Source: Jacaranda mimosifolia (taxonomy: Eukaryota > Streptophyta > Magnoliopsida > Lamiales > Bignoniaceae). From it: a DNA stretch of 64,000 nt. The position numbers and the translations under genes are program-made. Under the pieces are notes generated by a model. It ran no database searches and was not told the DNA's origin. It worked only from the letters and a program-made list of their open reading frames with translations. Shown here in pieces: positions 11,152 to 24,107 of the stretch. Where the stretch lies: the NCBI GenBank assembly GCA_018894105.1, contig CM032117.1, positions 37,056,501 to 37,120,500 on the forward strand. The letters run 5' to 3'. Within the stretch, counting starts at the first letter, position 1. Each line of letters begins with the position of its first letter.

Positions 11152-13191
11152 ATGGAGTACAGCAAAAACACCACCGCGACCGCCGCCCCCTACGCCGTGT
11201 CTGCTACATCATCAGCTTCATCTGATCCATCCACTCCGCCTCCGCGAGTGATTCTGAGTCCTTGTGCCGCCTGCAAGATCCTCCGCCGCCGCTGCGTCGA
11301 GAAATGCGTCCTGGCGCCATACTTTCCGCCCACCGAGCCACTCAAATTCACCATTGCCCACCGGGTTTTCGGCGCTAGCAACATTATCAAGTTGTTGCAG
11401 GTAATTGGAGTTATATTTAATTACTTTCAGTTAATAATGCGGACATTAAAAACATAAAGGAAAATTTGTAGTCTGCTGGGCTCTTGTTTTTTACTTGACT
11501 AAAAAACTGTGTCATGTTTCTCTTGAGGGCAAAATAAGTAGTATTTTCCAGTTGATCATCTCATTAATGTTCCTTTTATGGCTTGAAATTATGATAATGT
11601 GTTTATGTCATTAAATTTAAATAATAAAAAACAATTTCGCATAGTGTTACGCGGATCACGGAAATGTCGGGGTCATCATTATGCATTTTATTTTTTCCAC
11701 ATAAAACAGGCCAAGAAAACATGGTTGTCATCATACACATCTCACACTTTAATGAAATAATACTACTTCTGGAAGTGAATGAAATTATCATTTATTGGCT
11801 CGACAAACATTCAAATTATCTAGTTTTCTTTTGGCCATGCACGTTTAATTAATCATTTTAATTTGTTAATGTACGTACATAATCATATATAATGACCGGT
11901 GTAGCTAGTACATGCATCACATGATTAATTTAATTATATCAAATATGTTATTATTTAGATTTTAGTAGATAGGTAGAGATATAATTTGAAAACCAGAATT
12001 GAGATATTAGAGAGAATATTCCACACATTCAATGCATATAACGACACGAATAGAAAAATACATAGAGGAGAATGTAATCAAATATTGTTGTTGACTGCAA
12101 CTTTTCTCACCTTTGTATATTCAATTGGAGCTTCATGTTGGTTATGAGTATATAATGTAGATATAGTACGTATGTATCAGCCTTAAAGGCTGAAAGGGAT
12201 TTATGTAAATGTCAATGGGAGTAGGCACCTAAATAAGATGACCCAAATTTTGCTGTACAATTTACCATAACACAGTATTAATTTAACAAAAGTTCAACTT
12301 TCCTAACCACATAGAGAGACAAATAGGGAAATTAAAAAAGAAATGAAAAATTAGGTACACAAAAAAGATATTTATTCATGAAAATTTTGAAACTCAATAA
12401 GCACCTCTTAATATCATTCTTTAGTTTTAGTCACCCGTTAATTGCTCAATTTTTGAAGCTTCATTAATGCTTACACCGTAGGAGCTGGTATAAACTTTCA
12501 TAGACGGAAATTTTGAGACAGAACTTTCCATCTAAATTTTCATTGAAAGACAAAAATACATGAATTTTGTTTCAATTTAAGAAACTTTTCACATAATTCC
12601 TTAGTTAGTCATGCATTGCTAAACAGTTCTAATGGCTATAAAGATGGAGCTCCATCAATACTTACACTATATAAGGCCTAGTACAAACTTTTAGATATGG
12701 AAATTTAGAGACGGAAATTCATCTAAATTTTCATTCAGGGAGCAAAAATGTTTGTTCCATAAATGCAAAGGAATCCATCTCAAAAACCCTGTTTTTTTCC
12801 AGCTTTGTGCTTCTAAGCACAAACTTGCATTCTAGTAGTACTAATGAATTAATCCATTTCATTGAAATAAATCTTTCAGGAACTTCCAGAGGCTCAAAGG
12901 GCAGATGCTGTGAACAGCATGGTCTATGAAGCGAGTGCCAGGCTAAGAGATCCCATCTATGGTTGCGCAGGCGCCATCTGCCATCTTCAGAAGCAAATTG
13001 GTGAGTTGCAAGCTGAGCTAGCCAAGGCACAGGCAGAAATCTTGAACATGCAATGCCAGAATGCCACTTTATTTGAACAAATTTCCAATCAGATTGCCAC
13101 ACAAAATGTTCAAGAAAACTTGCTTCAAGAGAATCCAAACTTCTATTTTGATGAAGGCAATGGAGTTTCTTGGGAACCACTTTGGACATGA
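11152..13191 (+). CDS. LOB-domain transcription factor, class I, LBD1/LBD11-like (two exons)
   Basis: Exon 1 is 11152-11400, the intron is 11401-12879 (GT...CAG, phase 0), and exon 2 is 12880-13191, giving 186 residues. LBD proteins are plant-specific nuclear DNA-binding regulators of organ boundaries, vascular and lateral-organ development. The zinc-finger-like block is CAACKILRRRCVEKC at residues 38-52 (C-x2-C-x6-C-x3-C). A GAS block begins at residue 74 (GASNIIKLLQ). The invariant-proline region DPIYGC is at 107-112, and the leucine-zipper-like coiled coil is L119, L126, L130, I137. These mark class I. ELPEAQRADAVNSMVYEA at the exon junction and QKQIGELQAELAKAQAEI closely resemble LBD1/LBD11. 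The intron falls at the usual LBD position after the LLQ. The N-terminal tail (1-31) is Ala/Ser/Thr/Pro-rich. No defects are seen, so this is probably a working gene. The exact paralogue is not certain. Confidence 0.93.
11401..12879 (+). other. Intron of the LBD gene, with an internal duplication
   Basis: A 1479-bp AT-rich intron with GT donor (GTAATTGG) and a pyrimidine-rich acceptor ending ATCTTTCAG. Its 3' part contains two diverged copies of ~155 bp (see the repeat at 12421-12757). No separate gene is seen inside. Confidence 0.85.
12421..12757 (+). repeat. Diverged direct duplication inside the LBD intron
   Basis: Copies at about 12421-12575 and 12601-12757 both run from TTAGTT...AGTCA through CAAT-CTTACAC to CATCTAAATTTTCATT and an AAAAAT tail. 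They differ at many positions, so the duplication is old. Confidence 0.55.
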
Positions 13192-14096
13192 AGGAGGAGA
13201 ATTAAATATTTTCAACGAAATACATAGAACTTAGGGTAAAAAAAAAGTTTACAATATTCATTTTTTTTTTAATTTGTAACTATGTATGATAATGGAATAT
13301 TTAATTTACTAAATATTTATTTAGATATATATATATATGTGTGTATATATATTAATTATGTGTTGGTATTAGACTGTGGAGTAGGCTTAGACAAAAGAAA
13401 ATGTACTCTCATGTAAATTTTTACCTACATTTCCGAAGGAAAAGAAACGGAGAGAAGAATATATAAAAATTAAGAGTACCATATATATATATATATATCC
13501 ATAAGATAATATCAAGGGGTCATTAAGGTGTGAGAAATATTCTTGTATGGCTATGTTTGGTTACCTAATTCTATCATTTCATGTGATTATCCAATTTGAT
13601 CTCCTCGTCAAACTTGCACTTGACCATGGTTTATTTAAGTGACCTAATTTTAGGTTTTTATTCCTTATTGAGTAACCCAGCCAGTGTTCATATTTACACT
13701 TATATATTAATTACATACATTAATTTATGCATATATATTCGTATAAAAAAGTGTGGCAAATATTAACTTGTACTGTTAGTTCAATTAATCTAATTGTTAT
13801 TTCTTGAATTTTCATTTATTTTAGCTCAGAGAGAAACAAATAACAAGATGCATCTCATTGCCAATGTAGTAAGCATATGTTTTGAGGATAGAATTCCATG
13901 TGCGTGGTGGGATGCAATTTTCAATAAACCTAGCTAGCTATATCTACTACAACAAATGACGCCATTTCTTTTAATGCTATAGTGGGATTTTGTTACATTT
14001 AAATATAGTTTTCTAATCGCGGCTAAGTAATAAGAGATTATAAACCCCACGTAACGATCTTGAAGTAGTGATTCATTTGCTGGGAGATATATAGCT
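13192..14096. other. 3' flank of the LBD gene and intergenic DNA
   Basis: Contains AT/TG microsatellites near 13324-13352 and an (AT)n near 13480-13498. At about 13945-14070 a small segment begins CTACTACAACAAA and ends GAAGTAGTG, which could be a tiny CACTA-type remnant but is weak. No gene recognised. Confidence 0.5.
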
Positions 14097-14101
14097 GGAA
14101 C
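14097..14101 (+). other. Left target-site duplication of copia C (GGAAC)
   Basis: GGAAC directly precedes the TG of the 5' LTR. GAAAC directly follows the CA of the 3' LTR at 29732-29736. Four of five bases agree, as expected for an old 5-bp duplication. Confidence 0.6.
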
Positions 14102-15214
14102 TGTGAGAATTTGGGTAAAATACATCCACTTGAAGACCTAATTTTAGCTTAATATTTAAAGGTGTTATATTCAATGAAATTTATAAATTCTTATATTAAT
14201 TTAAACCTCTCATTGAGGAGATGTTCATTGAGTGCTTATTTATCAAAATTTATTAAGAATTGAATGAGAAAATTGAAACTAAAGTTAGTGGCTTACAAGA
14301 GGAGTACAAGGAATGATAAGAAACCAAAGGAATGGTAAAAGAGGCCATCCCACATTGCAAGAGAAAACTGAAAGAAGTTAGTATGTATAGCCTGGGAATT
14401 GAATAAAGAGTTAGATCCCCTTGGGGGTACCCAAGTTTTTGGAGGGGGGAGGACCTACATGATTGTAGGTTTGGTTTCATGAACCACAAACACGCGAGCC
14501 GCACGCCTGCCTGACGGGGCAGGAATGTGGATCATGACTTAACTTTTTGGACCAAATTTAATTAAAATAATTATTTAAGTCATTATTTAAATTTATTAAA
14601 CATAACCTTAGAGAATTTATTCTAATAGTCATATCTCTACAGATTTTATTTCAAACTCTTCCACAAAATTAAAGAAAGTTAAAGAGATATGTCTCATATG
14701 TCAATAAGTGTCAATGGTGTCTCTTGGAGTTGATTAAACGTGAATCATGTCTTTTAATTCAAAATTTGTCTCTTCGTCTGTAGTTGTAACTTCGCATAAA
14801 GTTTATGACACAACCTATAAATAGGAGTACTTAGAATCAATACAGCCACTGAAATTCGAGCATAAGTACAACACACTTATAAACTGTCTATTAAAGAAGA
14901 GTTCCAAATCAGTAAAGTTTGCTAGTTCTGTTATATTGGAGTGCTACCTTAGACCAGAGGAGAGCTGTTGTATCTTGAAGGTTAATTGCCAGAAGTCTTC
15001 TAGCATTGTGTGAGGGGCAATATAACCTTAAGAAGACTATTGGGGCAATATGCCTCGACTAACACAATTTCTATCTTGCATTCAAGTAGGCTTTATATTC
15101 ATTTTCTTTATTCAATGAAATTATTTTTCATTAAATAATTATATGTATTACATATTTTATTTATATGCTTACACAAAGCACAAGCATGCATAGTTTTATT
15201 CTTATTTTTTAACA
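14102..15214 (+). repeat. 5' LTR of copia element C
   Basis: Starts TGTGAGAAT and ends TTTTTTAACA, in direct repeat with 28609-29731. The two LTRs can be followed in parallel over their whole length (for example CTCATTGAGGAGATGT, GGGGTACCCAAGT, CAAGCATGCAT near the end) with frequent substitutions and small indels. A TATA-like CTATAAATAGGAG lies near 14815, with TAAATAGGAG also in the other LTR. The usual tRNA-iMet primer site TGGTATCAGAGC is not found just after it. Confidence 0.88.
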
Positions 15215-15399
15215 ATCTTAAGGTTATATTTCTTATTTGATTTACTTGTGCTTAATTTAGTTATATTATAATTCATTTGTTTATTAAGTTTTTGTTTAGC
15301 TAAGAATATGCCTGACTTTATATGTTGAAGAATATTAGATTCTGGTGAATAGAATTTCACCTGAGTAAACTTTTAAGCTGTTATCTAATTTGAAGAGAA

Positions 15400-17890
15400 T
15401 TATTTATCTTTTCCACCATCATTTCCTTCATTGCGGGAGGAAGAAGCACTTTCTATCCCATTTAACTTTTCCATCATTATTCCTAATGTTCTCATCAAAG
15501 CCTCATCTCTTGCCTTTGACTCTTTGGCTAATTTCTTTGTCTTATCTCTTGCTCTCATAGCCTCCTCCATAATGATTGCCTCCCTTGCTGCAACTGCCTC
15601 TTTCCTTAGCCAATTTTTGATCAATTGCTTTTGCAATAGCATGTTGCAGTTGATCATAACTAATATAGGCCCGGTGAAGATGCCTCTAATGGTGACTCAA
15701 AGGAATTCTCAGCAACAATAAGCTCACGATAATGGTAAGTGTTCCGAAACCATACACTCCACCCTTACGTGGACCACCACTGATCTCAAGCTATTTCTTT
15801 GCATCAAATGAGCTTTCAGGAGAAAGGTTGCTGCCATATTGACTAACATATTCTTGATAGTATTCATCCTATTTGAATATCCAAATATTAAAAACAAAAA
15901 TTAGCTTGAAAAGAGAGAAAGCCTAATCTTTATTACAACTAAAAATACTTATCACATAAGTAAATACACTTTGCTAATAAAGCAAGATAGGAGAAGAACA
16001 ACCAAGAGTAAGTTAATGCATGGAATTAGAAGATATGAAAGCACTAATATTATTAACATATATTGTGAACAAACATGGTGAAGATGCAATTGAGAACTTA
16101 AACCACACCAGTTAGTCAATATCATAAAAAGGCATGAGTATCACAAGACATTCATTTAAGCCTTGCAGGGATCAAAAGACAATAATATAAATATCTCATT
16201 ATTACATTGTGAAATTCATGTCATTCATATTGTATGCTTACAAGTAGAAAATAGACTAATATAACATAGCATTCCTATACTACTTTATTCACCAAGCCCA
16301 AGACAGACATACTATATTAGACCAGGTGTGTTGCTCCCATCTACTGTAACAAAGCATCAGATGATACAGGCAAACATGTAAAATTTTGTTTTCATATTTA
16401 TCAAGCAGTTCCAGTGAAATACATGCAGCTCAAACATTTCATGTAATAATTACATCTCAACATTCCTCCTCCTAATTCATTTGCAAATAATAGAATATGT
16501 AAATTTCACATACATAAATACTAAAGTAATTATAAATGCATATTAGTTACATTAATATGCATATTAGTTACAGCCGCAAATTAATGGAAGCATCTTCACT
16601 AAATCCAGGCACTTCTCTTTACTTTCTAATTTTTACTTTGTAGTCCTAGACAAATCTCAGTCAAAAGGAATGAGGATCAAACCCACAGTTAGACAAAATT
16701 ACATTGTAAAATTCATGTCATTTCAGTTTTTTTTATGAAATTTGTACTTGGATCCTCTTGGAGTTGTTGTCAACGTATTCCCCTTTTCCTTGTGGTTTCC
16801 GGTGAGTCCTTTCATGAAGCTCGATTTGAGTTATCGATCTACCACTTTGTGCCTACATTAAACAAGTTTAAATTAAAGGTTGCATTTGATAATAAAAAAT
16901 AATAATAAATTAATGAAAGAAATCTAACCTCCATCCTCCTTGCATGCTCATCAAAAGAAATAGAGCCGCTAGTGTGCTTGGTTATTGACCCATCATTTTA
17001 GTCAATCTGTTCTACCTTGCTTTCTTGCATCTCTCTTGATAGTTTGGTGAACTCATATGTGTAGTGCAATTTTTTTCCCAATCACTTGTTTGCATATTTT
17101 TAGGAACAATCTTTTGAATATCCATAGGATCATCAACACCGGCTTCCTTTATTGCTTTCTTCTTGCATCAGTAGATGATATTCTTGAAGTTTCTCTTGTG
17201 TGTTTGCTCCCACGAGTGTCTAATATCGGCTTCATGTTCAGGCAGCAACATGAAGTGTTCCTACACAAAATGCACAAGGAAAAGAAAACATTAGTGTTAC
17301 AAAAACAAATTACATCATTTAACATTGTTATTATGTCAAAAATTAGATTCTTAAAGAAATAATTTACTCTAAATTTTTCATAAAGAAATTCCTTCTTGTC
17401 TTGAGGAACTTGCTCCCAAGTCGGTCATGGACCCATGTACTTCCTCAAAATATCCATGATTCTACGAGGAACAATCCATAGTATAAAGCTGACAAGTAAT
17501 AGAAGATGAATGAAATAAATATTACCTAATAAATATTTTGTAGAACTCTCATAATATTTATTTAAGTACCAATTTAAAAAGGTGAATAACATACCCGTCA
17601 TGGTTCGGCTGTATAAAAGTACGGCTATCACGATTGTTAGGTGCATGATTCCTATATGTATCACCCTTTATCCTTCCATGAGATGAATTTTCGCCTTCAC
17701 TTGATTGCCTCTCTTGTTCTACCTCATTATTTGGAGTCGGTAAATGCTCCTCACATTTTGGAGGAGGAACACTCTTCTTAGAGTCAACTACTAGAGTAGG
17801 TAGTCCCGTACTAGGAACCTCATCTAGGGCCAATGTAAAACGTGCATCATACTATGCTCGGCTTCGCCTACCTCTATCTCTAGTCAACAT
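15400..17890 (-). pseudogene. CACTA second gene, Ptta/En/Spm-type protein, decayed
   Basis: An N-terminal frame starts at ATG 17890 (MLTRDRGRRSRA, then one stop) and continues as TLALDEVPSTGLPTLVVDSK, an acidic Ser/Pro-rich linker. Further left the minus strand reads TWEQVPQDKKEFLYEKFRV near 17420-17360 and EFTKLSREMQESKVEQID with DGSITKHTSGSISFDEHARR near 17050-16930. These phrases are typical of the plant transposase Ptta/En/Spm domain (PF03004-like). The C-terminal part at 15657-15400 is a helical, charged segment (REAIIMEEAMRARDKTKKLA) of coiled-coil character. Introns and stops separate the pieces, and I cannot define exact exons. In CACTA elements this second product binds subterminal repeats; that role is inferred. 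Confidence 0.6.
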
Positions 17891-18189
17891 CCTGCACAAT
17901 TAAACAATAACATAACTAACAGAGTTAGACAAAAAGATATAAAGCAAAATAAAACAATCAGAAAAAATTATAAATGACATATAATGCAATCAAATAAACA
18001 AATAATATTGTATCTTATACATCAAAATTCACAATATTCAATAATAACACTAATTCACCTCATCCCAACCACTAGCCGAATCAAAATCTTCAAACTCCAC
18101 TTCATTTTCCTTACTATTTTCTTCTTCAATTTCCTCTTATTCTTCATCTCCTCCATCCATTCCATTTCTTGTTGATGGGATCGAATTAT

Positions 18190-18850
18190 GTCATATTTCA
18201 CCAGAAGATAATTTTATAGGATTTGCATTCTGATCAACTAAGATACTTGGATTGTCAATATCAACATTAATTAGAACTTCAAATAGAGTTGCCACATCAT
18301 CTTGTTGATATGGAGCTTCAACACTTGATTCATTTGCTTGGTTTGACATTAAAATAGATGAGATGTCTATTCGACTTCTTGCCTTTATTTTGCACACCGA
18401 ATACCAATCCCGTCTCTCCCTACTCGTAGATGGAAAACTTGTGTAATACACTTGCTGTGCTTGTTGAGCCAATATAAAATGATTGTTTGTATTAAGCTTC
18501 CTCCGATGATTGATCTCAACAAGTCCAAACTGTGGATGCATTTTAATCCCTCTATCAGATCAGTCATACCAGTGACATTTAAACATAACAACTTTGTTTC
18601 CTTGTCTAAAGTATTCTAGCTCCAATATCTCGTCTAACATGCCATAATAATCCACTTCATTGTCACTCTAGGAGCTTCCCCATACACAACACCACTATTC
18701 ATTGTTGATTTATGCTGTCCATAGTCGATCGTGGGGTATTTGAACCCATTCACAAAATAACCATTGTACGTTTTAACCCATCGGCTAGGGCCTTGTTCTA
18801 ATTGCCTAATATTGTCTCTAACCACATGGGAACTATCCATCACTTGCTTA
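18190..18850 (-). pseudogene. DUF4216-like C-terminal part of the CACTA transposase
   Basis: The minus strand carries GYFVNGFKYPTIDYGQHKST (about 18790-18700) in one frame. In another it carries GLVEINHRRKLNTNNHFILA followed by QQAQQVYYTSFPSTSRERRD and WYSVCKIKARS (18520-18380). These are the conserved blocks of the DUF4216 domain (PF13952) that follows TNP2/DUF4218 in plant CACTA transposases. A stop and frame changes break the reading (near 18630), and an acidic tail follows. The 116-residue frame is the best-preserved piece. Confidence 0.72.
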
Positions 18851-19399
18851 AGAGTTTATAAATTATACTCTATTGGTCATATAACAATTGACTTTATTTA
18901 AACTTGGGATGACTAATACTTACATATTCTTGAAGACATTGTAGAAATTTTGTATCCCATAGTTTCCCTAATTCGATGTCTATTATATAGAGGTGTTGCC
19001 TAGACATCTCTTCATCAATTCTACTACAAGGACCCAAGGAATAATCATAAAATAATTTTTCAAAATTTTATTTTTTTATTGAATTTTATAAAGAGAACTC
19101 ACTTTGCCAAAGGAACGACTTCTAAACAATTTAGTAGCACATATCTATGTGCTGCCATATATTCATTATCATCTTCAAACAATCGACATTTTCTTTGACT
19201 CCCAAGAGGTCTCCTTGGATGAAAGAAGCCCACTTGAATCTACCTCTCCACCATCATCATTCCTTGGTACCTGATTTAGCTTTGTTTGTACATTAGAATC
19301 AAAGTACAATGACCAGAACGTTGCAGCTTCCTCAATGATGTAAAGCTTCAACAATGGAAGCTTCAATGTGGGCTCGATTTTTAACCTTCTGCTTTAGAC

Positions 19400-19870
19400 G
19401 ACGTAAAAATCTACAACATAATTTATTACCAAACATCATAGTTTAAGTGTAAGATTATTTATTTGTAAATAAAATTACTCTCAATAATACATAGGGATAA
19501 TACCTTTCAAATGGATATATCCATCGATACTGTACAGGCCTCCCATCTTAGCTTCATAAGCCAAGTGGATTGGAAGATGCTCCATCACATCAAAGAATGC
19601 TGGTGGAAATATTTTTTCAAGTTTACACATAATCTCAACAATATTTTTTTCAAGTTGTTCCATATGTTGCACATGCAAGACAGTTGAGCATATGTCCTTA
19701 AAGAAAAAACTGAACTCCGATATTGCTTCCCACACAGGTTTAGGCAAAAGGTCATGAAAAGCAATTGGAATCAACCTTTGCATAAACACATGACAATCAT
19801 GACTTTTCATTGCATTAAACTTTGACTTCTTTTCATCTATACATCGAGCTATATTTGAAGCATAGCCATC
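19400..19870 (-). pseudogene. DUF4218 segment of the CACTA transposase
   Basis: A 109-residue minus-strand frame reads MKSHDCHVFMQRLIPIAFHD, then LLPKPVWEAISEFSFFFKDI and PPAFFDVMEHLPIHLAYEAK with MGGLYSIDGYIHLKG. This is the DUF4218 block (PF13960) downstream of TNP2. The reading is intact over this block, but neighbouring parts on either side are broken. The arrangement between TNP2 (right) and DUF4216 (left) is the standard CACTA order. Confidence 0.78.
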
Positions 19871-20014
19871 AAGGAGTTTTAGGCCCTTAACCCATTTGCA
19901 AACTTCTTTTACTTGTTCGGCGCTTAATGACTAAGTTGCTTTGGGCTTCCAAAGTTTTCCTCTATTGTCATAAAACATATGGAGTTCAGGATGATTACAA
20001 TAAAGCTCTAAATC

Positions 20015-21250
20015 TCAGTGTGCATTTCCATTATCCTTTGACTTTCCCTTTACATCCAGAATTGTGTTGAAGATATTTTCAAACACATTTCTCTCAATAT
20101 GCATCACATCCAAATTATGGCGAATAAGATTAGTACACCAATAAGACAACTCCCAAAATATGCTTTTTCTAATCCAGTTATGTGTAATGCCAAATCCAGG
20201 CAAAGGGCTAAGATTTCCATTCTTATCATATGTTTGGGAAGGAAGTTGAGATACACGCCTCATGATTTCTTCACTAGACAAACGTGGAGGAGGAGGGTCT
20301 TTTTCATGTTTGCCTCTCATAAACATATCAACTTGATCTCTATATGTGTGACGAAGAGGCAGAAATTGTCTATGAAAATCAAACCATGATTGCTTCCATC
20401 CATTCTGTAGACAAAAAACTTTTTTATGCTCCATGCAATATGGACACGACAACTTTCCATGAGTACTCCAACAAGAAACCATGCCATAAGCAGGAAAATC
20501 ATTGATTGTCCACAAAAGAGTTGCTTTCATCATAAAATTTTGTTGTCTAAATTCATCATAAGTTTCAACCCCTTCATTCCATAACTGTTTCAATTCATCA
20601 ATTAGAGGCCACAAAAACACATCTAGTTTTTACCCAGGAGATTTAGGGCCTGGAATAACTATACTCAAGAATATATATGGTTCATCCATGGACATTCCTG
20701 GAGGAAGATTATACACGGTTAACATCACTGGCCAACATGAATATGGAATACTATTATTGTTGAAGGGGATGATCCATCTGTGCATAATCCGAGACGAACA
20801 TTAAATGGTTTTGATGAAAAGGAAGGATGAGTATGATCAAAATGTTTCCATGCTTCACCATGTGCAGGGTGTGCCATGCTACCATCTTCACATTGATTTG
20901 TCTAATGCTATGTCATTTCCTTAGACGTTTTTTTTTACATATAAAGTCTTTGCAGTCTACGAATTATTGGTAGGTAGCGCAACACCTTAATAGGCACATT
21001 TTTCTAGAGCCTGATGTTCTAGGCTTGTATCTAGCATGATCACAAATCATGCATCTTATCTTTTTTGTGCTCTCTTAGTAGTATAACATGCAATTATTAA
21101 CACAAATATCAATTTTGTCATAACCCAAACCAAGCCCTGCCACCATCTTCTTTACATTATACAAGTTACTCGAGAAAGTCTCATCTTCTGGCATCATACT
21201 TTTCATTACTGCTATGATACGATCCACACATCATGGCACAAAATTAAAAT
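20015..21250 (-). pseudogene. TNP2-type CACTA transposase core, broken by stops
   Basis: Minus-strand phrases in order include FNVRLGLCTDG and NVPIKVLRYLPIIRRLQRLY, typical N-terminal parts of plant TNP2 (Transposase_21, PF02992). A 201-residue open part follows with FLWPLIDELKQLWNEGVETY, TLLWTINDFPAYGMVSCWST, LSCPYCMEHKKVF and RHNLDVMHIERNVFENIFNT. Several stops and frame changes occur between 21250 and 20640, so the gene is inactive as read. TNP2 transposases cut at the CACTA ends; here it would act on the terminus at 24397. Transcription runs leftwards, away from the retained 5' terminus, as in other CACTA elements. Confidence 0.85.
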
Positions 21251-21503
21251 CAGATTTGATATTCAACAACTGAGAAACCACTGATAACCTAGTATGCTTC
21301 TTGCAACCATGCCATAAAGGTTCTTCTGCATCTTTTAATAGATCAAAGAATTTATGGGCATTTGAGTTAGGTGGTTGTTCAGTGTTCATTAGTTGTCCAT
21401 CCCTATCAAATCCCCAATCAAAGTTATGTCATGTAGCATCTATAACCATATTCCTCATTCCTATATTTTCGTTATTTCTGGACTCGGAATGTTCCCCAAC
21501 ACC

Positions 21504-21782
21504 TCATTGAATCCAAGGTTCCTCGTGTGCATCCCAAGTAGTGTAACCATGCTCAAAACCATAGTTTTTGAGGTGATAATGTACAGTATCATGATTATCA
21601 AACCTCATGTTACAACACTTTGAGCAAGGACATCTTATACAACCATGGTTAACAACCTCAGAATGAGAATAGGCAAAGTTTAAAAAATTCTTTAACCCCT
21701 TTATCAAACTCATCAGATAAAAATCCATTTGCATCAAGTCGTTGCCACATCCAACTTCGATCGTTAGACATACGTTCTGCAA
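21504..21782 (-). pseudogene. Transposase-associated domain (CACTA N-terminus)
   Basis: A 92-residue minus-strand frame contains NHGCIRCPCSKCCNMRFDNH and VHYHLKNYGFEHGYTTWDAH followed by EEPW. This is the cysteine/histidine block of the plant transposase-associated domain (PF13963) that opens CACTA transposases. The canonical Cys spacing C-x2-C-x-C-x2-C is kept. It ends at a stop before the TNP2 core and lies in the expected position upstream of it, so it is the first exon or N-terminal part of the same gene. Confidence 0.82.
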
Positions 21783-21799
21783 TTTCAGTTACGCACATG

Positions 21800-24107
21800 T
21801 TCATCAATATAGTAATATTTAGTTAAAAAAGAAGATTCAATTTTTTTTATGCTAATTTGAGCTTCTGATGGTTTCTTAAGGTGAATTGGTTAGGTACACG
21901 AGATTGAATGTTTGTATTAGTTTATGCTTATTTTAGAATATTTATTTTGTTACATTTCTTGTGATTTTCATGTTATTCATAAGATATCATCTTTTATCTA
22001 CTTCTCCAATGGACTTTGGTACCTAATACTCCAAGTTTCTTGTAGAAATTGAAGTTAGATGTAATGGAAGAACATTTGGAAATCTAAGGACTACGACTAG
22101 GAGTAAGAGTTTGACGACAATCAAGGACGAATTTATGGGGGTGCAAGCAAGGGCATAATTTTTGAATTTCTATGCGATTATATCAAGATATAAAAAAGAA
22201 AAATAAAATAAAAGGAGAATTTTCTACTAGGTTTAATATAAAAAATAAAAATAAAATATGTATTACTTGTTTAAATATATACACAGATGAGTTATTATTA
22301 TATTTAAAAAAAATTTATGTTATGAACTTTATTTTACAGACAAAATTGTGGAGGTGAATCCATTAGATCAATTGACTTATGAGATCATACATAATTTTAA
22401 TATTTTATTTTTATAATATCATATTCTATTCAACAATAATGATATAAATTTTTTTATAAATTCAATTACACATCATTTACTATTATGCAAGAACAATTCA
22501 ACACTTGAAAAGGAGAAAAAAAAAAATGAAAAATGAAAAATTTACCAATGACATTCAACAAAAATGATTTGAATTTTTTGCATGCAATTTTTTTTTGGAT
22601 AATTTTTTTGCATACAATTTGATATAGGATTCCCTTTTTCTTTTTTTCTCTTTTATCCTAAAATAGTATTTAATTTTATTGCATAGATTATGGCATTGTG
22701 TGAGTTTGGTAGGCAGAAGGTTGTCATGCAGAACAAAAATACAAAGCTTTGCCAATCATTAAATTTTTTCTTTTTTCTTTATAAAATCAACTTCAAATGT
22801 AGCACATTACTTTGGAATTAGGATGCAACAGTTTCTCCCGAGGCCCAATTGGTGCCAGACCTCCAAAAATGGCCTTATATCTATTACCCAATTTCTATTT
22901 GGATTGGACCATGAAGTAGCAAAGCCATTTTATGCCATTTTGTGAACTTTTAAATTTGGGCTGATTGGAGATTATCCCATGCGCCAGTTCAAAGCAAATT
23001 CGCTTATAACTTATAAGATCATAGTGTAATTAATCCTTTAAGTGTATCAATATCAACAATCTAGAAAGGTTAACATATCCAATCCTTAATCCAGAAACTT
23101 AGGATGGCATCATTCTAAAATGTAAAGACCTAGAACATAATTCAACGTACTTAGTTGAGAAGTCAAACATAAAGTCAGATGATAGTTATGAGTAAAGCAA
23201 TCATCACCTAAGAAAATAAAGAAAAAGAGTAAATACGAGATGAAGCTCATCTGGTAAAACATACTTCAGCTGAAGCTATACAAAAAAAAGACAACATTGA
23301 TCTTGCAAATGCCCTCCACACTTCCAAAGTCTCACTAATGCACCTATAGTAGAAGGACAAGCATAAGGAAGACTAAAAAAGATACCTTATGGTTGCTGTT
23401 GTATAAATTAACCATGCCTTCTTAGGTGGAGACGTGTATCTAGGTTTAAACTTCTGCAGCCAAAGTAAAAAGAAAAAAGGGGGAAAATAGGGGAAATACG
23501 TTTTAGTTGAATTATAGTTCAAGCAATGCCATTTAGACAGAGACAAAGACAGAAAATTTCACGCTTATAAACACAAATACACAGTGTAATATTTATAAGA
23601 TAAAAACAAAATTGAGGAGAATAAAGACAAAAATTCTAACAAAACACTAAAATATCATAAAACCTAACAAAAATTCATCTTCATCTGTTTTAGACTCACC
23701 CACAGAGTTCTTTGGAGTTCGGCCGTCATGATTTTGCAACTTAATAGAAAAGGTAAAGATGCACAGATTTTCAAAATTTTTTTGGAGGTCACAGACTGCC
23801 AAAGTGATGGGTTGGTTTTGGTTGGAATTATAGAGGTAGAGACCGGTAAATTTTCGATGGGACAACAGTGGTCTTGGTGGAGGGTATTGGGTTCACGGTG
23901 AGAATGAGTTGAGAGGGAGAAGGGGATGAGAATTCATGTTAAGGTTGAATGCTGAAGGTAGGGAAAGAAGTATTATTAAATGTTAATATTATATATATAA
24001 AAAAACAACTTTTAAACATAATTTGTAGTGGTTTGATGGTTTTTCAGCTCAATCCTTTAAACAATACCCCATGTTCGATTCCTAATTCTATCAAAAAATT
24101 TCAAATT
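21800..24107. other. Non-coding 5' region of the CACTA element
   Basis: About 2.3 kb between the transposase N-terminus and the subterminal repeats. No convincing protein is seen. Frames here are short and AT-rich, and part of the DNA may be a further insertion that I could not delimit. Confidence 0.4.

Noticed and set aside
12731..13189. Minus-strand 152-residue frame
   Set aside because: It is exactly antisense to LBD exon 2; the plus strand has clear LOB-domain homology and splice sites.
13945..14070. Possible miniature CACTA element (CTACTACAACAAA ... GAAGTAGTG)
   Set aside because: The ends match poorly inside the first six bases, no target duplication was seen, and the interior has no subterminal repeats.
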